Shown one piece after another: positions 24,633 to 33,751 of a stretch of DNA of 64,000 nt (positions are counted from its first letter, which is position 1; each line of letters opens with the position of its first letter). A program made the translations under genes and the position numbers. Location: assembly GCA_035501255.1 (NCBI GenBank), contig DATJWM010000130.1, positions 1 through 64,000 of the forward strand, read 5' to 3'. Below the pieces are notes generated by a model. That model searched no databases, had not been told where the DNA came from, and saw only the letters and a list, made by a program, of their open reading frames with translations. This DNA comes from JAFAZI01 sp035501255. GTDB taxonomy: Bacteria > Actinomycetota > Actinomycetes > JAFAQI01.

Positions 24633-26018
24633 TCAGCGCGCGATCAGCCAGTGCGCGTTCGGCTGGATCGTGATCGCGACGATCGACAGGTCGCCCTTGG
24701 TCGCGCTGCCGCCTCCGGTCGCGATCTTCTCGCTCAGGATGCACGAGGTGTTCCTCGCCGTGAGGCCGTGAACCCGGCACAGTGAGATCGCGCGGCCGTT
24801 GCGGAAGACCTGCGGGTGTGCGCCGAGGCCCTTGGTGGTGGCATCGAGCGCGAAGGTCAGATGGGTCGAGTGCGTGGTCTTCTCGGTCGGCGCGGTCACG
24901 TTGATCTGCTTCCCGAGAACCTTGTGTCCGTTCACCGTGGCGGGTCCGTTGACGAGCGCGACCGAGAGGTGGCTGGTCCTGGGTGCGCCGCTCGAGGCCG
25001 ACGTCCCGGCGTACGCGACCTGCGGGGACTGCGCGGTGGCGTTCGGGCGCTTGCACGGATGGGTTGTGACGAGCGTGCACGACCCGACGCCGTACCCGCT
25101 GCTGCGGCCGACCGGCGCGACCGGAACGGAGTTGTGGTTCACCACGATCGACCCGCGGATGACCGCGACCTTCGGCGGATGTGCGCCAAAGTCCACCGGT
25201 ACGCCGACGACGACCACGTTGGTGCCGCTCTTGTTGCGGACCAGCGCTCCGCGCTGGAGCAGGGTGGCCGGTGAACCGCTACCGGCGGCGCGCGGATAGA
25301 TACCGCCGACGCCCTGAAACTTGATCGTGCTGTGCGCCTCGTCGCTCCAACCGGTGCCACGATCCATCGCGACGTAGCCGTTGCCGGTGAAGGTGACCGT
25401 GCCCAGGTTGTCGATCGTGCGGCGGTGGCTGAGCTCGGTGCCGCCGAACGTCGTGCCGTCGACCAGCATCGCCCCACCGCGGGCGATCTCGGTTTGCCCG
25501 GAACCGGTCTGGATCGCGAGGTCGCGGTGCCCGGCGACGTCCTGACCGGTGAACCGAAGTGTTCCGCTTACGACGAGCGGACTGGCGCCTCCGAGAGTGC
25601 CGGCGGCAATCTTCAGCCGGGTGCCTGAGGTGATCGTCGACGTGAGGGGTGCGCCCGTGGGGGCGCTGAGGAGCAGGACGGCGCCGGGCTTGACGGTGAG
25701 ATCGGCGTGGTCGGCGAGCACGAGCCCGGCGACCTGCCGGGAGCCGGTGACGACGACGGCGGCCCGGTGGCCGTTCGTGGCCTTGCCGATGCAGACGCGG
25801 GAGGTCGCGCTCGGCACCGCCGCCGTGCTCCAGTTCCCGGAGTCCGACCACCGCGTGCCATCACCCTTGCCGGTCCAGGTGTCGGTCGGGCCGGAGTAAG
25901 CCGCAGCGCAGGGGCCGGTGATGGCATGCGCGAACGGCGTGGCTACCGCGAGCGTCGCGGCGGGGGCACCGACGCAGATCAGGGCGATCAGGAGCTTGGC
26001 GAGGCGGGTTGTCGTCAC
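24633..26018 (-). CDS. Secreted beta-rich protein of unknown function
   Basis: 461 residues from a GTG at 26018. A signal peptide is clear: TTTRLAKLLIALICVG, hydrophobic, cleavage probably after FAHA. The mature start DTWTGKGDGTRWSDSGNWST is the W-x-G-x-G ... W ... NW pattern often seen at the head of beta-helix or autotransporter-like repeats. The rest is Gly/Thr/Val-rich with many short beta strands (LVVSGTLRFTGQ, LVDGTTFGGTELSHRRTI). Four Cys near the C-terminus could form disulfides. No catalytic motif recognised. A longer upstream frame is rejected because it would run through the divergent amidohydrolase. Confidence 0.78.
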   Translation of the reverse strand: MTTTRLAKLLIALICVGAPAATLAVATPFAHAITGPCAAAYSGPTDTWTGKGDGTRWSDSGNWSTAAVPSATSRVCIGKATNGHRAAVVVTGSRQVAGLVLADHADLTVKPGAVLLLSAPTGAPLTSTITSGTRLKIAAGTLGGASPLVVSGTLRFTGQDVAGHRDLAIQTGSGQTEIARGGAMLVDGTTFGGTELSHRRTIDNLGTVTFTGNGYVAMDRGTGWSDEAHSTIKFQGVGGIYPRAAGSGSPATLLQRGALVRNKSGTNVVVVGVPVDFGAHPPKVAVIRGSIVVNHNSVPVAPVGRSSGYGVGSCTLVTTHPCKRPNATAQSPQVAYAGTSASSGAPRTSHLSVALVNGPATVNGHKVLGKQINVTAPTEKTTHSTHLTFALDATTKGLGAHPQVFRNGRAISLCRVHGLTARNTSCILSEKIATGGGSATKGDLSIVAITIQPNAHWLIAR

Positions 26019-26102
26019 CGGGGGACCGTACCCGAACCCGGACCTTGGATACTGGATACATTCGAATCGCTCACGGCTGATGCACGGACGGAAGGACGGG
26101 GT

Positions 26103-26981
26103 ATGGGATTCCCGAGTGGCGTAGGTGCGGTCGACACGATGCTGGGGTTCCCGCACGCGGACATGGCGCAGACTTATGCGTTCATCACCCGCCAGACCAA
26201 GGACCGCGAGTCCAAGGAGGAGTTCGCCTTCCCGGCCGAGTACATGTTCAAGGACGTGCCGGAAAAGGACCTGGACCCCTCCGACCCTGTCGGTGTCACG
26301 TTGCGCGAGATGGACTTGTGGGGCATCGAAAAAGGCCTGGTCGGCGTCGGTCGCGGCGAGGACAACAATGGTGCCCGCGCGATCAAGGCGCACCCGGACC
26401 GCTTCATCGCCTCTTACGAGGTCGACCCGAACAAGGGCATGGACGGCATCCGCGCGATGGTCGAGGCCTACGAAACCCACGGCGTCCGGGCGTTCAGCTG
26501 CTTCCCCTCGGGGCTCTTTCCGCAGGTCGCGATCAACGACGCGAAGATGTATCCGGTCTACGCGAAGTGCGTCGAGCTCGGCGTACCGATCTTTTGCTGT
26601 GCCGGCGTTCCCGGCCCTCGGCTGCGGATGGAGCCGCAGCGGGTCGAGCTGATCGACGAGGTGATGTACGACTTCCCGGACCTGGTGTTCGTGACCCGGC
26701 ACGGTTGCGAACCGTGGACCGAGCTGGCGGTCAAGCTGATGCTCAAGTGGCCCGGCCTGCACTACTCGACCAGCGCGTTCGCGCCGAAGTACTACCCCAA
26801 GGACATCGTCAACTTCGCGAACACCCGGGGCGCCGAGAAGATCATGTACGCCGGTTACTTCCCGATGGGCCTCTCGCTCGAGCGGATCATGACCGAAATG
26901 CCGAACGTCGGATTCAAGGACGAGGTCTGGCCGAAGTTCCTGCGTGGCAACGCCCTGCGGGTGCTCGGCATCGAGGGCTAA
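26103..26981 (+). CDS. Amidohydrolase family protein (ACMSD/LigW-like group)
   Basis: 292 residues from ATG 26103, preceded by GGAAGGACGGGG. VFVTRHGCEPWTELAVKLML and HYSTSAFAPKYYPKDIVNF match the C-terminal half of amidohydrolase-2 TIM barrels; MYAGYFPMGLSLERI replaces the usual SDYPH block, and the N-terminal HxH metal motif is not evident. It is shorter than the other amidohydrolases in the window and may be metal-poor or have a changed reaction. The family decarboxylates or hydrolyses cyclic and aromatic acids. Confidence 0.8.
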   Translation: MGFPSGVGAVDTMLGFPHADMAQTYAFITRQTKDRESKEEFAFPAEYMFKDVPEKDLDPSDPVGVTLREMDLWGIEKGLVGVGRGEDNNGARAIKAHPDRFIASYEVDPNKGMDGIRAMVEAYETHGVRAFSCFPSGLFPQVAINDAKMYPVYAKCVELGVPIFCCAGVPGPRLRMEPQRVELIDEVMYDFPDLVFVTRHGCEPWTELAVKLMLKWPGLHYSTSAFAPKYYPKDIVNFANTRGAEKIMYAGYFPMGLSLERIMTEMPNVGFKDEVWPKFLRGNALRVLGIEG

Positions 26982-26986
26982 GCGCG

Positions 26987-28456
26987 TTACGCCGGCGGGT
27001 CCAGCCTCGACCAGCCGGGTAGCGGTCCGGCCATCCCGGCAAGACCGTCGCTGTGCGCGCGGTCGATCAGGTCGGCGTCGTCGCTGCGCACCAAGCCTCG
27101 GCTGCCATCGGGGGCACGGAGCGAGGCGACCACGTGGGTCGGGCCGGATCGGTCGTAGACGACGGTCGCGGCTTCGACGCTGCCCTCGCCCGGCCAGTCG
27201 CGGCCGGCCCGACGGCGCGGGTTCAGCGGGGTGCGTCCCCGTTCGTCGAGGTGCCGGAAGCCACCCTCGGGCGGATGGGCCGCGTAGATGCCGAAGGCGT
27301 GCTTGGTCGCGCCGCCGCCGTTGGCGTGGATGAGCGCCCAGCCGCCCTCGCGGGCTCGCGGCACCATCGCCGCGATCGCGTGCCCGCTCGAGTTGGACAC
27401 GGCGGCGCCCGCAAACCCGAGCCCCCCGGTGAGGGTCAGCGCGCGCTTCGGATCGATGCCGAGTGACTCGCAGGACATCTCGACGATCGACGGGAAGCAG
27501 GCGTACAGGTCGAGGTGGGCGATCTCCTCGACCGTGATCCCGACCTGCTTGAGGGCGGCATTGCCCGCGGCCGCGAGACCAGGCGTTTCGTGCAGGACGT
27601 CCCGCTCGGCGATTCGCACCGTGTCCTCGCCGGTCGTTGCGACGTGCGGGAACACCAGCCGGTCCCGGCTGATCCCGACCTCCTGCGCCGTGTGCACGCT
27701 GCACAGGAGTACGGCGGAGGCGAGGTCAACGGTGTTGTTCGCGACCATGGCCTTCGGGTAGGGAAAGGCGATCATCCGGTTCGCCGCCGACGCCTCCCGG
27801 ATGCTCAGGGCGGTGTGGGCGGCGCGATCCCAGGCGTAGGGGTTCGCCGCGGCCACCGAACTGAACCGCGACCACAGCCCGGCGATCTCGCTGCGGTGAG
27901 TGTCGAGGTCGCGGCCGCGGCCGCTGCGCAAGCTGTCCTCGAACAATGCGTAGGCGGTCGAGGCCACGCCGAGCCGGCCCATCTCCTCGATGAGGTCGTC
28001 GTCGAAGGCGCCGACCGGTTCCGGCGTACCGGTGCCGGGTGATCGGATCCACTGCGGCCGCTCACCGAGGGCCACCAGACGTTTCTGCGACCATCGCGCC
28101 TCGCCTCCGACGATCAGGGCCGCGTCGAGCCGGCCGGAGGCGATCCGGGTGGCGGCCAGGGTGAGCATGTCCTGCGGTGCGCTGCCCGAGATCGTGCTCA
28201 GTGCGGTCGCCGCATCCGGGATGCCGAGTTGCTCGGCCACCACCTGCCCGGGGTTGACGTGCGGGAAGAAACCGCCCGCGACCCCGATCCAGCCGACCTT
28301 GGCGAGCAGCCTGGCCGACCCGGCGTCGGCAGCCGCCGCGCGGGCCGCGTCCACGATCAGCTCGATCGCACCGCGGGCATCCTCAGGGCGGGCCCAATCG
28401 CCGGGACGTTGCACGGACTGGCCGGCCCCGGCGATCGCCGGCGTCGTTGGATTCAC
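26987..28456 (-). CDS. Thiolase-like protein (TLP1 type)
   Basis: 489 residues. The N-terminal thiolase fold is present, but the nucleophilic Cys position reads TISGSAPQ, with S90 instead of Cys. GLGFAGAAVSNSSGHAIAAM corresponds to the C-terminal His/Cys region. About 110 extra residues at the C-terminus (HLDERGRTPLNPRRRAG onward) form a beta-rich domain, as in the mycobacterial thiolase-like protein type 1. TLP1 proteins bind CoA but lack normal thiolase activity, so an acyl-CoA-binding or different Claisen role is likely. It faces the amidohydrolase at 26103 and follows the one at 28481. Confidence 0.83.
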   Translation of the reverse strand: MNPTTPAIAGAGQSVQRPGDWARPEDARGAIELIVDAARAAAADAGSARLLAKVGWIGVAGGFFPHVNPGQVVAEQLGIPDAATALSTISGSAPQDMLTLAATRIASGRLDAALIVGGEARWSQKRLVALGERPQWIRSPGTGTPEPVGAFDDDLIEEMGRLGVASTAYALFEDSLRSGRGRDLDTHRSEIAGLWSRFSSVAAANPYAWDRAAHTALSIREASAANRMIAFPYPKAMVANNTVDLASAVLLCSVHTAQEVGISRDRLVFPHVATTGEDTVRIAERDVLHETPGLAAAGNAALKQVGITVEEIAHLDLYACFPSIVEMSCESLGIDPKRALTLTGGLGFAGAAVSNSSGHAIAAMVPRAREGGWALIHANGGGATKHAFGIYAAHPPEGGFRHLDERGRTPLNPRRRAGRDWPGEGSVEAATVVYDRSGPTHVVASLRAPDGSRGLVRSDDADLIDRAHSDGLAGMAGPLPGWSRLDPPA

Positions 28457-28480
28457 GACGTCGCTTGCCGATCCGGGTTC

Positions 28481-29662
28481 TCAGACCGGTCGAGGGGTGA
28501 CGAGGTCTCGGGCGTTGTCGCGCATGATCAGGCGAATGTCGGCGTCGGCGAGCCCGTCGAGCTCCTTGACGAAGCTGCTCGGGTCCGCCAGGCCCTCGAC
28601 GTGCGGCCAGTCCGATCCGAAGACGACCCGGTCCGCGCCCATCAGCTCGACCAGGCTCACCACGTCGTCCTCGAAGAACGGCGACACCCACACGTGCTCG
28701 TGGAACAGCGCGTACGGGTCGTCGGTGAACTCCCCGGGGAGCTGAACCGCGATGTTCTTCAGCTTCTTGCTCAGCGGGGCGACCCATCCGGAGCCGGTCT
28801 CGATCGTCGCGACCCTGATGTTGGGAAAGCGCTCGAAGAGCTTGTCCGCCATCAACGACGCGATCATGTCGTGGATCGGGCTGGCCGACAGCATCCGGCG
28901 CAACGGCGGGATCCGGAACGCCTCGGTCTCCCCGGCAAGTCCCCAGATCTGCTCGTACGCCGTGTAACTCGAGTCGCCGCCGTGGATCACCAGGGTGATC
29001 CCGGAGTCGTTGAGCAATGACCAGAACGCGTCGTGTCTCGGGTCGCCCGGAGTGGTGCGGCCAGCGGCGACCTGCACCGATGCCGGTCGCATGAGCACGC
29101 AGCCGGCGTTGTTCTCGATCGCGAACTCGAGCTCGCGCCGTGCCCAGTCGGGGTCGATGAGCGAGATGTAGGGCGCGGCGTAGATCCGGTTGTCGTAGTT
29201 GATGCCCCAGTCCTCGTTGACCCAGCGGTTGAACGCGGTGAAGGCCGCGTTGACGGCCTCGGCGTCGCGCTCCAACGCCTTTTCCATGCCGACGCCGAGA
29301 GTGGGCAGCATGATCGTGGCCTCGAGCCCTTGGGCATCCATCACCGACAGGCGTGCCGCGCGGTCGCGGTACTCCGGGCGCTCCTCGATCGGTTGGAGTA
29401 CGCCGAACGCCGCCCGAAGGTCCTTCACGCCGTCCTTTGCGCGGAAGAAGTCGGCGAGGCTGCCTGGCTGCGCGAGGTGCGTGAACGCCGGGTTGGGCAG
29501 GAAGCGGTTGATCTGCCCGGCGACGATCAGACGTGGCTTGCCTTCGATCTCCGCCCACTGCACGGTCCGCTTGCGCATCGCCGGATCCAGATAGCGAGTG
29601 AACGCGTCGACCGCCTCGTAGTAGTGGTTGTCGGCGTCGAAGATCGGGTAGTCGAGCATCAT
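28481..29662 (-). CDS. Amidohydrolase family protein, metal-dependent TIM barrel
   Basis: 393 residues from the first of two adjacent ATGs (29662), with GGTAAGGA upstream. The N-terminus FDADNHYYEA replaces the usual D-x-H metal pair (DADNH). IHGGDSS holds the central His, and ELMGADRVVFGSDWPHVEG has the C-terminal Asp. These features place it in amidohydrolase-2, whose members decarboxylate or hydrolyse aromatic, alicyclic and lactone compounds. The frame stays open far upstream, but that stretch is antisense to the divergent acyl-CoA dehydrogenase. It heads toward the TLP1 gene, 24 bases downstream. Confidence 0.88.
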   Translation of the reverse strand: MMLDYPIFDADNHYYEAVDAFTRYLDPAMRKRTVQWAEIEGKPRLIVAGQINRFLPNPAFTHLAQPGSLADFFRAKDGVKDLRAAFGVLQPIEERPEYRDRAARLSVMDAQGLEATIMLPTLGVGMEKALERDAEAVNAAFTAFNRWVNEDWGINYDNRIYAAPYISLIDPDWARRELEFAIENNAGCVLMRPASVQVAAGRTTPGDPRHDAFWSLLNDSGITLVIHGGDSSYTAYEQIWGLAGETEAFRIPPLRRMLSASPIHDMIASLMADKLFERFPNIRVATIETGSGWVAPLSKKLKNIAVQLPGEFTDDPYALFHEHVWVSPFFEDDVVSLVELMGADRVVFGSDWPHVEGLADPSSFVKELDGLADADIRLIMRDNARDLVTPRPV

Positions 29663-29785
29663 CGTCCTTACCAGGCCCGGGGTCAGGTCGGGCTCCTCGC
29701 TCCGTCGCGGTGACGGACTGTATAAATAATAAATCCGCTGGATCGTACGGCGCCGCCGACGATGCCGCCCGACGAAGAGGTCCCC

Positions 29786-31951
29786 GTGTCCATTGCGCTC
29801 GATCCTGACCAGGTAGCGCTCGCCGATGCGGTCGGCAGCTTCCTCGCCCACCACGCTCCGACCGACCGGACCCGGGAGCAGCTCGACGCGCTGAGCGGCG
29901 GCGCGGTACCGGAGGTCTGGCCGGCGTTCCTCGCCCAGGGTTTCGCGACCGTGCACCTTCCCGAACCGCACGGCGGCGGGACGTTCCTCGATCTCGCCGT
30001 GATCCTCGAGGAGGCCGGGCGCGGCTTGCTGCCCGGCCCGGCGCTCGCGGCCGCGGTCACCAGCGCCGTACTCCTCAAGGCCGGAGCGCCGCAGGAGCTG
30101 ATCGCCCGGTTTGCCGACGGCGCTGTGGGTGCCACGGCGACCACGACCGCGGGGTTGACCGCCGTGCCGACGCCGACGGGTTACACCGTGAGCGGGACGA
30201 GCGCGCCGATCCTGGGCGCGCCCGGCGCCGGGGTCATCGTCGTCGGGGCGGCCACCGGCCACGGCGACGACGTGTGGTTCGTCGTCGATACCGAGGGCGG
30301 TGCACCGATCAAGGTCGAGGCCGCGACGGCGGTCGACCTCACTCGCGCGGTTGGTCGGCTGACGTTCGACGGGTACGACGTACCGGCCGAATCGGTCGTG
30401 GCGGCGACGACCGGAGTCGTGCGCGCGGTTTCGGCGGCGTTGTTCGCCGCGGAGGCGGTCGGCGTCGTCGGGTGGCTGGTGAAGGCGACCAACGACTACG
30501 CCAAGATTCGTGAGCAGTTCGGGCGGACCATCGGCTCGTTCCAAGCGATCAAACACAAGCTCGCCCGGATGTTCATCCAGCTGCAGATCATGGCCGCGAC
30601 CGCGTGGGACGCCGCACGCGCGCTCGACGAGGACGACGAGCAGGTGCAGCTGGCCGCGGCCGCCGCGGCGATCTCGTGCTTGCCGGTGGCGGCAGAGCTG
30701 GGCCTCGAGGCGATCACGTTGTTCGGCGGCATCGGCTACACCTGGGAGCACGACGCGCACCTGTACTGGCGACGGGCGATCACGTTGAACGCGTTGATCG
30801 GCCCGGTCGGGGGCTGGCGCCGCGACCTCGGTCAGCGCAGCCGAACGAGCCGACGCAACTTCGACGTGGAGCTGATCGGCGAGGATCCGGACTTTCGCGC
30901 CCGGATCGCGGAGACACTTGCGGAGGCCGACCAGCTCGAGGGTCAGCAGCAGCGCGATTTCCTTCAGGAGCAAGGGCTGGTCCTGCCGCACTATCCGCCG
31001 CCGTACGGTCTGGGTGCGTCTGCGGTCGAGCAGATCGTGATCGCCCAGGAGTACGCGAAGTCGCCGGTCTCGCAGCCACGGATCGTCATCGGCGAGTGGG
31101 CGTTGCCGACGATCCTCGCGCACGGGACCGACGAGCAGAAGGAAGCGTTCGTCGGACCGACGTTGCGTGGCGAGATCACCTGGTGTCAGTTGTTCAGCGA
31201 GCCCGGGGCCGGCTCGGATCTGGCGTCGCTGTCGACCAAGGCCGAGCGAGTCGAGGGTGGATGGCGCCTGACCGGGCAGAAGATCTGGACTTCCATGGCG
31301 CAGAACGCGCACTGGGGGATCTGCCTGGCGCGCACCGACTCCTCACTGCCCAAGCACCAGGGCATCACCTACTTCCTGGTGGACATGCATTCGGACGGCC
31401 TCGAGGTCCGGCCGCTGCGTGAGGCGAACGGCCAGTACCTGTTCAACGAGGTCTTCTTCGACGAGGTCTTCGTCCCCGACGATCGGGTGGTCGGTGAGGT
31501 CAACGGGGGATGGCGGCTGGCGCGCACCACGCTGTCCAATGAACGGGTCAGCATCGGCGGGATGCTCGGTTTCCGCCTGCCGATGTACGACTACGCCGAT
31601 CGGGACGACCTCGTCGTGACCCGTGAGGAGGTCAATGACGATCTCGGCGCGCTCACCGCGGAGTCCTACGCGTTGGCGGCCATGCGCTTGCGCGACCTGA
31701 TGCGACGCCTGTCCGGGCTGCAGCCCGGCGTCGAGGGCAGTGCGCTGAAGGTGGCCGCAGGCTGGCAGCACGTTGCGGTGACCTCGACCGCGATGCGGTG
31801 GTTCGGTCCGCTCGCCGCGGTCGGCGACGCTCCGGGCGGTATGTCGACGCATCAGTACCTGTCGAGCCCGCCCGTCCTCCTCGGTGGCGGGACGCTGGAG
31901 ATCCAGCTCAACGTGATCGCCGAGCGCATCCTCGGCCTTCCCCGCGACTGA
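29786..31951 (+). CDS. Double-length acyl-CoA dehydrogenase (two fused ACAD units)
   Basis: 721 residues from a GTG with GAAGAGG upstream; an ATG at 29762 gives eight more residues. Residues about 1-350 are one ACAD unit (FGRTIGSFQAIKHKLARM, FGGIGYTWEHDAHLYW) and about 370-721 a second (WCQLFSEPGAGSDLASL, LTGQKIWTSMA). Fused pairs like this are known in mycobacteria (FadE34 type), where two subunits of a steroid-side-chain heterotetramer are joined. In neither half is the Glu376-type residue seen: half 1 has no EGT, half 2 reads LGGGTLEIQ. The catalytic base must be elsewhere, or one half is structural. A long hairpin follows the stop. Confidence 0.9.
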   Translation: MSIALDPDQVALADAVGSFLAHHAPTDRTREQLDALSGGAVPEVWPAFLAQGFATVHLPEPHGGGTFLDLAVILEEAGRGLLPGPALAAAVTSAVLLKAGAPQELIARFADGAVGATATTTAGLTAVPTPTGYTVSGTSAPILGAPGAGVIVVGAATGHGDDVWFVVDTEGGAPIKVEAATAVDLTRAVGRLTFDGYDVPAESVVAATTGVVRAVSAALFAAEAVGVVGWLVKATNDYAKIREQFGRTIGSFQAIKHKLARMFIQLQIMAATAWDAARALDEDDEQVQLAAAAAAISCLPVAAELGLEAITLFGGIGYTWEHDAHLYWRRAITLNALIGPVGGWRRDLGQRSRTSRRNFDVELIGEDPDFRARIAETLAEADQLEGQQQRDFLQEQGLVLPHYPPPYGLGASAVEQIVIAQEYAKSPVSQPRIVIGEWALPTILAHGTDEQKEAFVGPTLRGEITWCQLFSEPGAGSDLASLSTKAERVEGGWRLTGQKIWTSMAQNAHWGICLARTDSSLPKHQGITYFLVDMHSDGLEVRPLREANGQYLFNEVFFDEVFVPDDRVVGEVNGGWRLARTTLSNERVSIGGMLGFRLPMYDYADRDDLVVTREEVNDDLGALTAESYALAAMRLRDLMRRLSGLQPGVEGSALKVAAGWQHVAVTSTAMRWFGPLAAVGDAPGGMSTHQYLSSPPVLLGGGTLEIQLNVIAERILGLPRD

Positions 31952-31958
31952 CCCCTAT

Positions 31959-32021
31959 CGCCCAACTGTCAGTTATCGGGCGTTTGTCGCGCTGAAACGC
32001 CCGATAACTGACAGTTGGGCG
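31959..32021. repeat. Long hairpin repeat B2, perfect 27-base arms
   Basis: Left arm 31959-31985 and right arm 31995-32021 are exact complements, loop 9 bases. It starts 7 bases after the acyl-CoA dehydrogenase stop and abuts the stop codon of the convergent lyase gene (32022). Core word CAACTGTCAGTTATCGGGC. Works as a bidirectional terminator by position. Confidence 0.9.
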
Positions 32022-32891
32022 TTACGGGGCGAGGAGTTGGCGGGCGGTGGCGACGACCGGGGCGTCGACCATGCCGCCGTCGACCACGGTGACCCCGGCG
32101 CCGGACGCCTGCGCCGCGTCGGCGGCGTCGACGACCTTCTGCGCCCACTCCCGCTCGGCGTCGCTCGGCGCGAACCCCGCCGCGATCGGAGCGATCTGTG
32201 CCGGGTGGATCAGCGCGCGCCCGCCGAATCCCGCGTGGCGCAGCCGCGCAGTCTCCGCGGTGAGCAGGTCCGCGTCGTGGATGTTGACGCTCACCGGCCC
32301 GACCGGACCCGCCAGTCGACCGGCAGCCGAGGCGATCACGATCGCGTCGCGCGCGGCCTGCATCGGGCCGGGCAGCGGGTCGTGTCCCTTCGACAGGTCC
32401 GGCGGCAGGCCGTAGTCGGCGCGCAGATCCTGCTCGCCGAGTTGAAGGACGGCGACCCGAGGAGAGGCGGCCGCGAACGAGGCACACGCCACGACACCGC
32501 GGGCGGTCTCGACCATCAGCATCAGCGGGAGCGGCGCGCTACCGGCCGGCTCGAGCCGGTCAAGCAGGCTCGCGAGCGTCAGGATCTCCTCGGCCGACTC
32601 GACTTTCGGCAGGCAGATCCCCTCGACGAGCGGGTGCACAGCGACCGGTACGTCGTCCTCGGTGGTCCCCGCGTTCACCCGCACCCAGATCCGCGGTCGG
32701 GATGTAGTCGGGTCGATACCGGCGAGCCAGCCGGAAAGCGTCACCCGCGCGGCCGCCTTGCGGTCGGGAGCGACCGCGTCCTCGAGGTCGGCAAGGATCG
32801 CGTCGGTCCCCGACGTCAACGCCTTGTCGAGCTTCGCCCGCGAGTCACCGGGCACGTACATCCAGGTGCGGATCGACCGGATGTCGGTCAC
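32022..32891 (-). CDS. CitE-like CoA-ester lyase (citramalyl-CoA lyase candidate)
   Basis: 289 residues from GTG 32891, which overlaps the upstream stop (GTGA). RTWMYVPGDSRAKLDKAL and AILADLEDAVAPDRKAAAR are the CitE/HpcH N-terminal blocks; VRVNAGTTEDD, LPLMLMVETARGVV (Mg-binding Glu) and LQLGEQDLRADYG follow. The length fits the single-domain lyases such as citramalyl-CoA lyase or Rv2498c. It follows a hydratase and a CoA transferase in one overlapping operon, the order expected for itaconate/mesaconate breakdown to acetyl-CoA and pyruvate. Confidence 0.88.
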   Translation of the reverse strand: MTDIRSIRTWMYVPGDSRAKLDKALTSGTDAILADLEDAVAPDRKAAARVTLSGWLAGIDPTTSRPRIWVRVNAGTTEDDVPVAVHPLVEGICLPKVESAEEILTLASLLDRLEPAGSAPLPLMLMVETARGVVACASFAAASPRVAVLQLGEQDLRADYGLPPDLSKGHDPLPGPMQAARDAIVIASAAGRLAGPVGPVSVNIHDADLLTAETARLRHAGFGGRALIHPAQIAPIAAGFAPSDAEREWAQKVVDAADAAQASGAGVTVVDGGMVDAPVVATARQLLAP

Positions 32892-33751
32892 CGGTAGCTC
32901 ACCTCCGCCGTCATGTACGCCGGCCCGTCGTCCGCGCCGAGCGCGAGCGTCGTGTCCGACGTGCGGGTGATCGTCGCGGTCATGCCGAGGTACATCGGCC
33001 GCAGCGCCCGGACGCTGATCGAGGCGAGTATGCGGTCGGCGTCGTCGCGCCGGACGACCTCGCCGAGGATCATCGCCATCAACGGTCCGTGGACGAGCAG
33101 GGACGGGTACCCCTCGACGCCGGTTGCGTACGGCGCGTCGTAATGGATCCGGTGCGCGTTCGCCGTGAGCGCACTGAACCACATCAACATCACCGGGTCC
33201 GGCGCGAAGCGCCACGCGTCGGCCCCGGCCCGTGACAGCCACGGCCCGGCGGGGGTTGCGAGCTGCTCGGCGCCGCCGGCCGCCGCCGGCTGTCGGTAGG
33301 CGAGTTGGTTGCGCTCGACGACGAGCGGCTCACCAGTCGAACTCCGGATCGTCGTCGTGACGGTGACGAGCGCGAAGTCGCCCTGCTTCCCGGACTTCTC
33401 GACGAGATCGGTCACCTCGCGGTCGACGACGACGTCACTGCCGATCGCCGGCGCGGACGCGAGCTCGACCGCCGTGCCGACCCACATCCGGCGCGGGTAC
33501 GGCGTCGCCGGCAGGAATCCTCCGGTGCGCGGATGGCCATCCGGCCCGACGTGTGATCCGGGCGGCCACTGCGACAGTGCAACCCAGTGCCACAGCGGCG
33601 GCAGCGGCGAGCCGGGGGTCGCGAGGTCGGGCTCGGCGTCCAGCAACGCCGCCAAACCCGCGACCGGGTGGGCGCTGATCGCCGCGGACCGGGACTCAAC
33701 GGTCGGTGCCCAGCCCGACGCCCACGACGGCAGCGTCGACGGGTCAAGCAT
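32888..33751 (-). CDS. FAS1-like/MaoC hydratase (itaconyl- or mesaconyl-CoA hydratase candidate)
   Basis: 287 residues. The N-terminal hot-dog domain (PLWHWVALSQWPPGSHVGPDG, GFLPATPYPRRMW) and the C-terminal one holding ALTANAHRIHYDAPYATGVEG match the mesaconyl-C4-CoA/itaconyl-CoA hydratase type; NAHRIHYD is the hydratase motif. The gene overlaps the CoA-transferase stop by 8 bases and its own stop overlaps the lyase start, so all three are translated in series. Predicted to hydrate the unsaturated dicarboxyl-CoA. Confidence 0.86.
   Translation of the reverse strand: MLDPSTLPSWASGWAPTVESRSAAISAHPVAGLAALLDAEPDLATPGSPLPPLWHWVALSQWPPGSHVGPDGHPRTGGFLPATPYPRRMWVGTAVELASAPAIGSDVVVDREVTDLVEKSGKQGDFALVTVTTTIRSSTGEPLVVERNQLAYRQPAAAGGAEQLATPAGPWLSRAGADAWRFAPDPVMLMWFSALTANAHRIHYDAPYATGVEGYPSLLVHGPLMAMILGEVVRRDDADRILASISVRALRPMYLGMTATITRTSDTTLALGADDGPAYMTAEVSYR

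Noticed and set aside
24633..27704. Large minus-strand frame extending the secreted protein
   Set aside because: The extension runs antisense through the amidohydrolase; the signal peptide at 26018 fixes the start.
28481..31312. Frame extending the amidohydrolase by 550 residues
   Set aside because: The extra part is antisense to the double acyl-CoA dehydrogenase and is free of family motifs.
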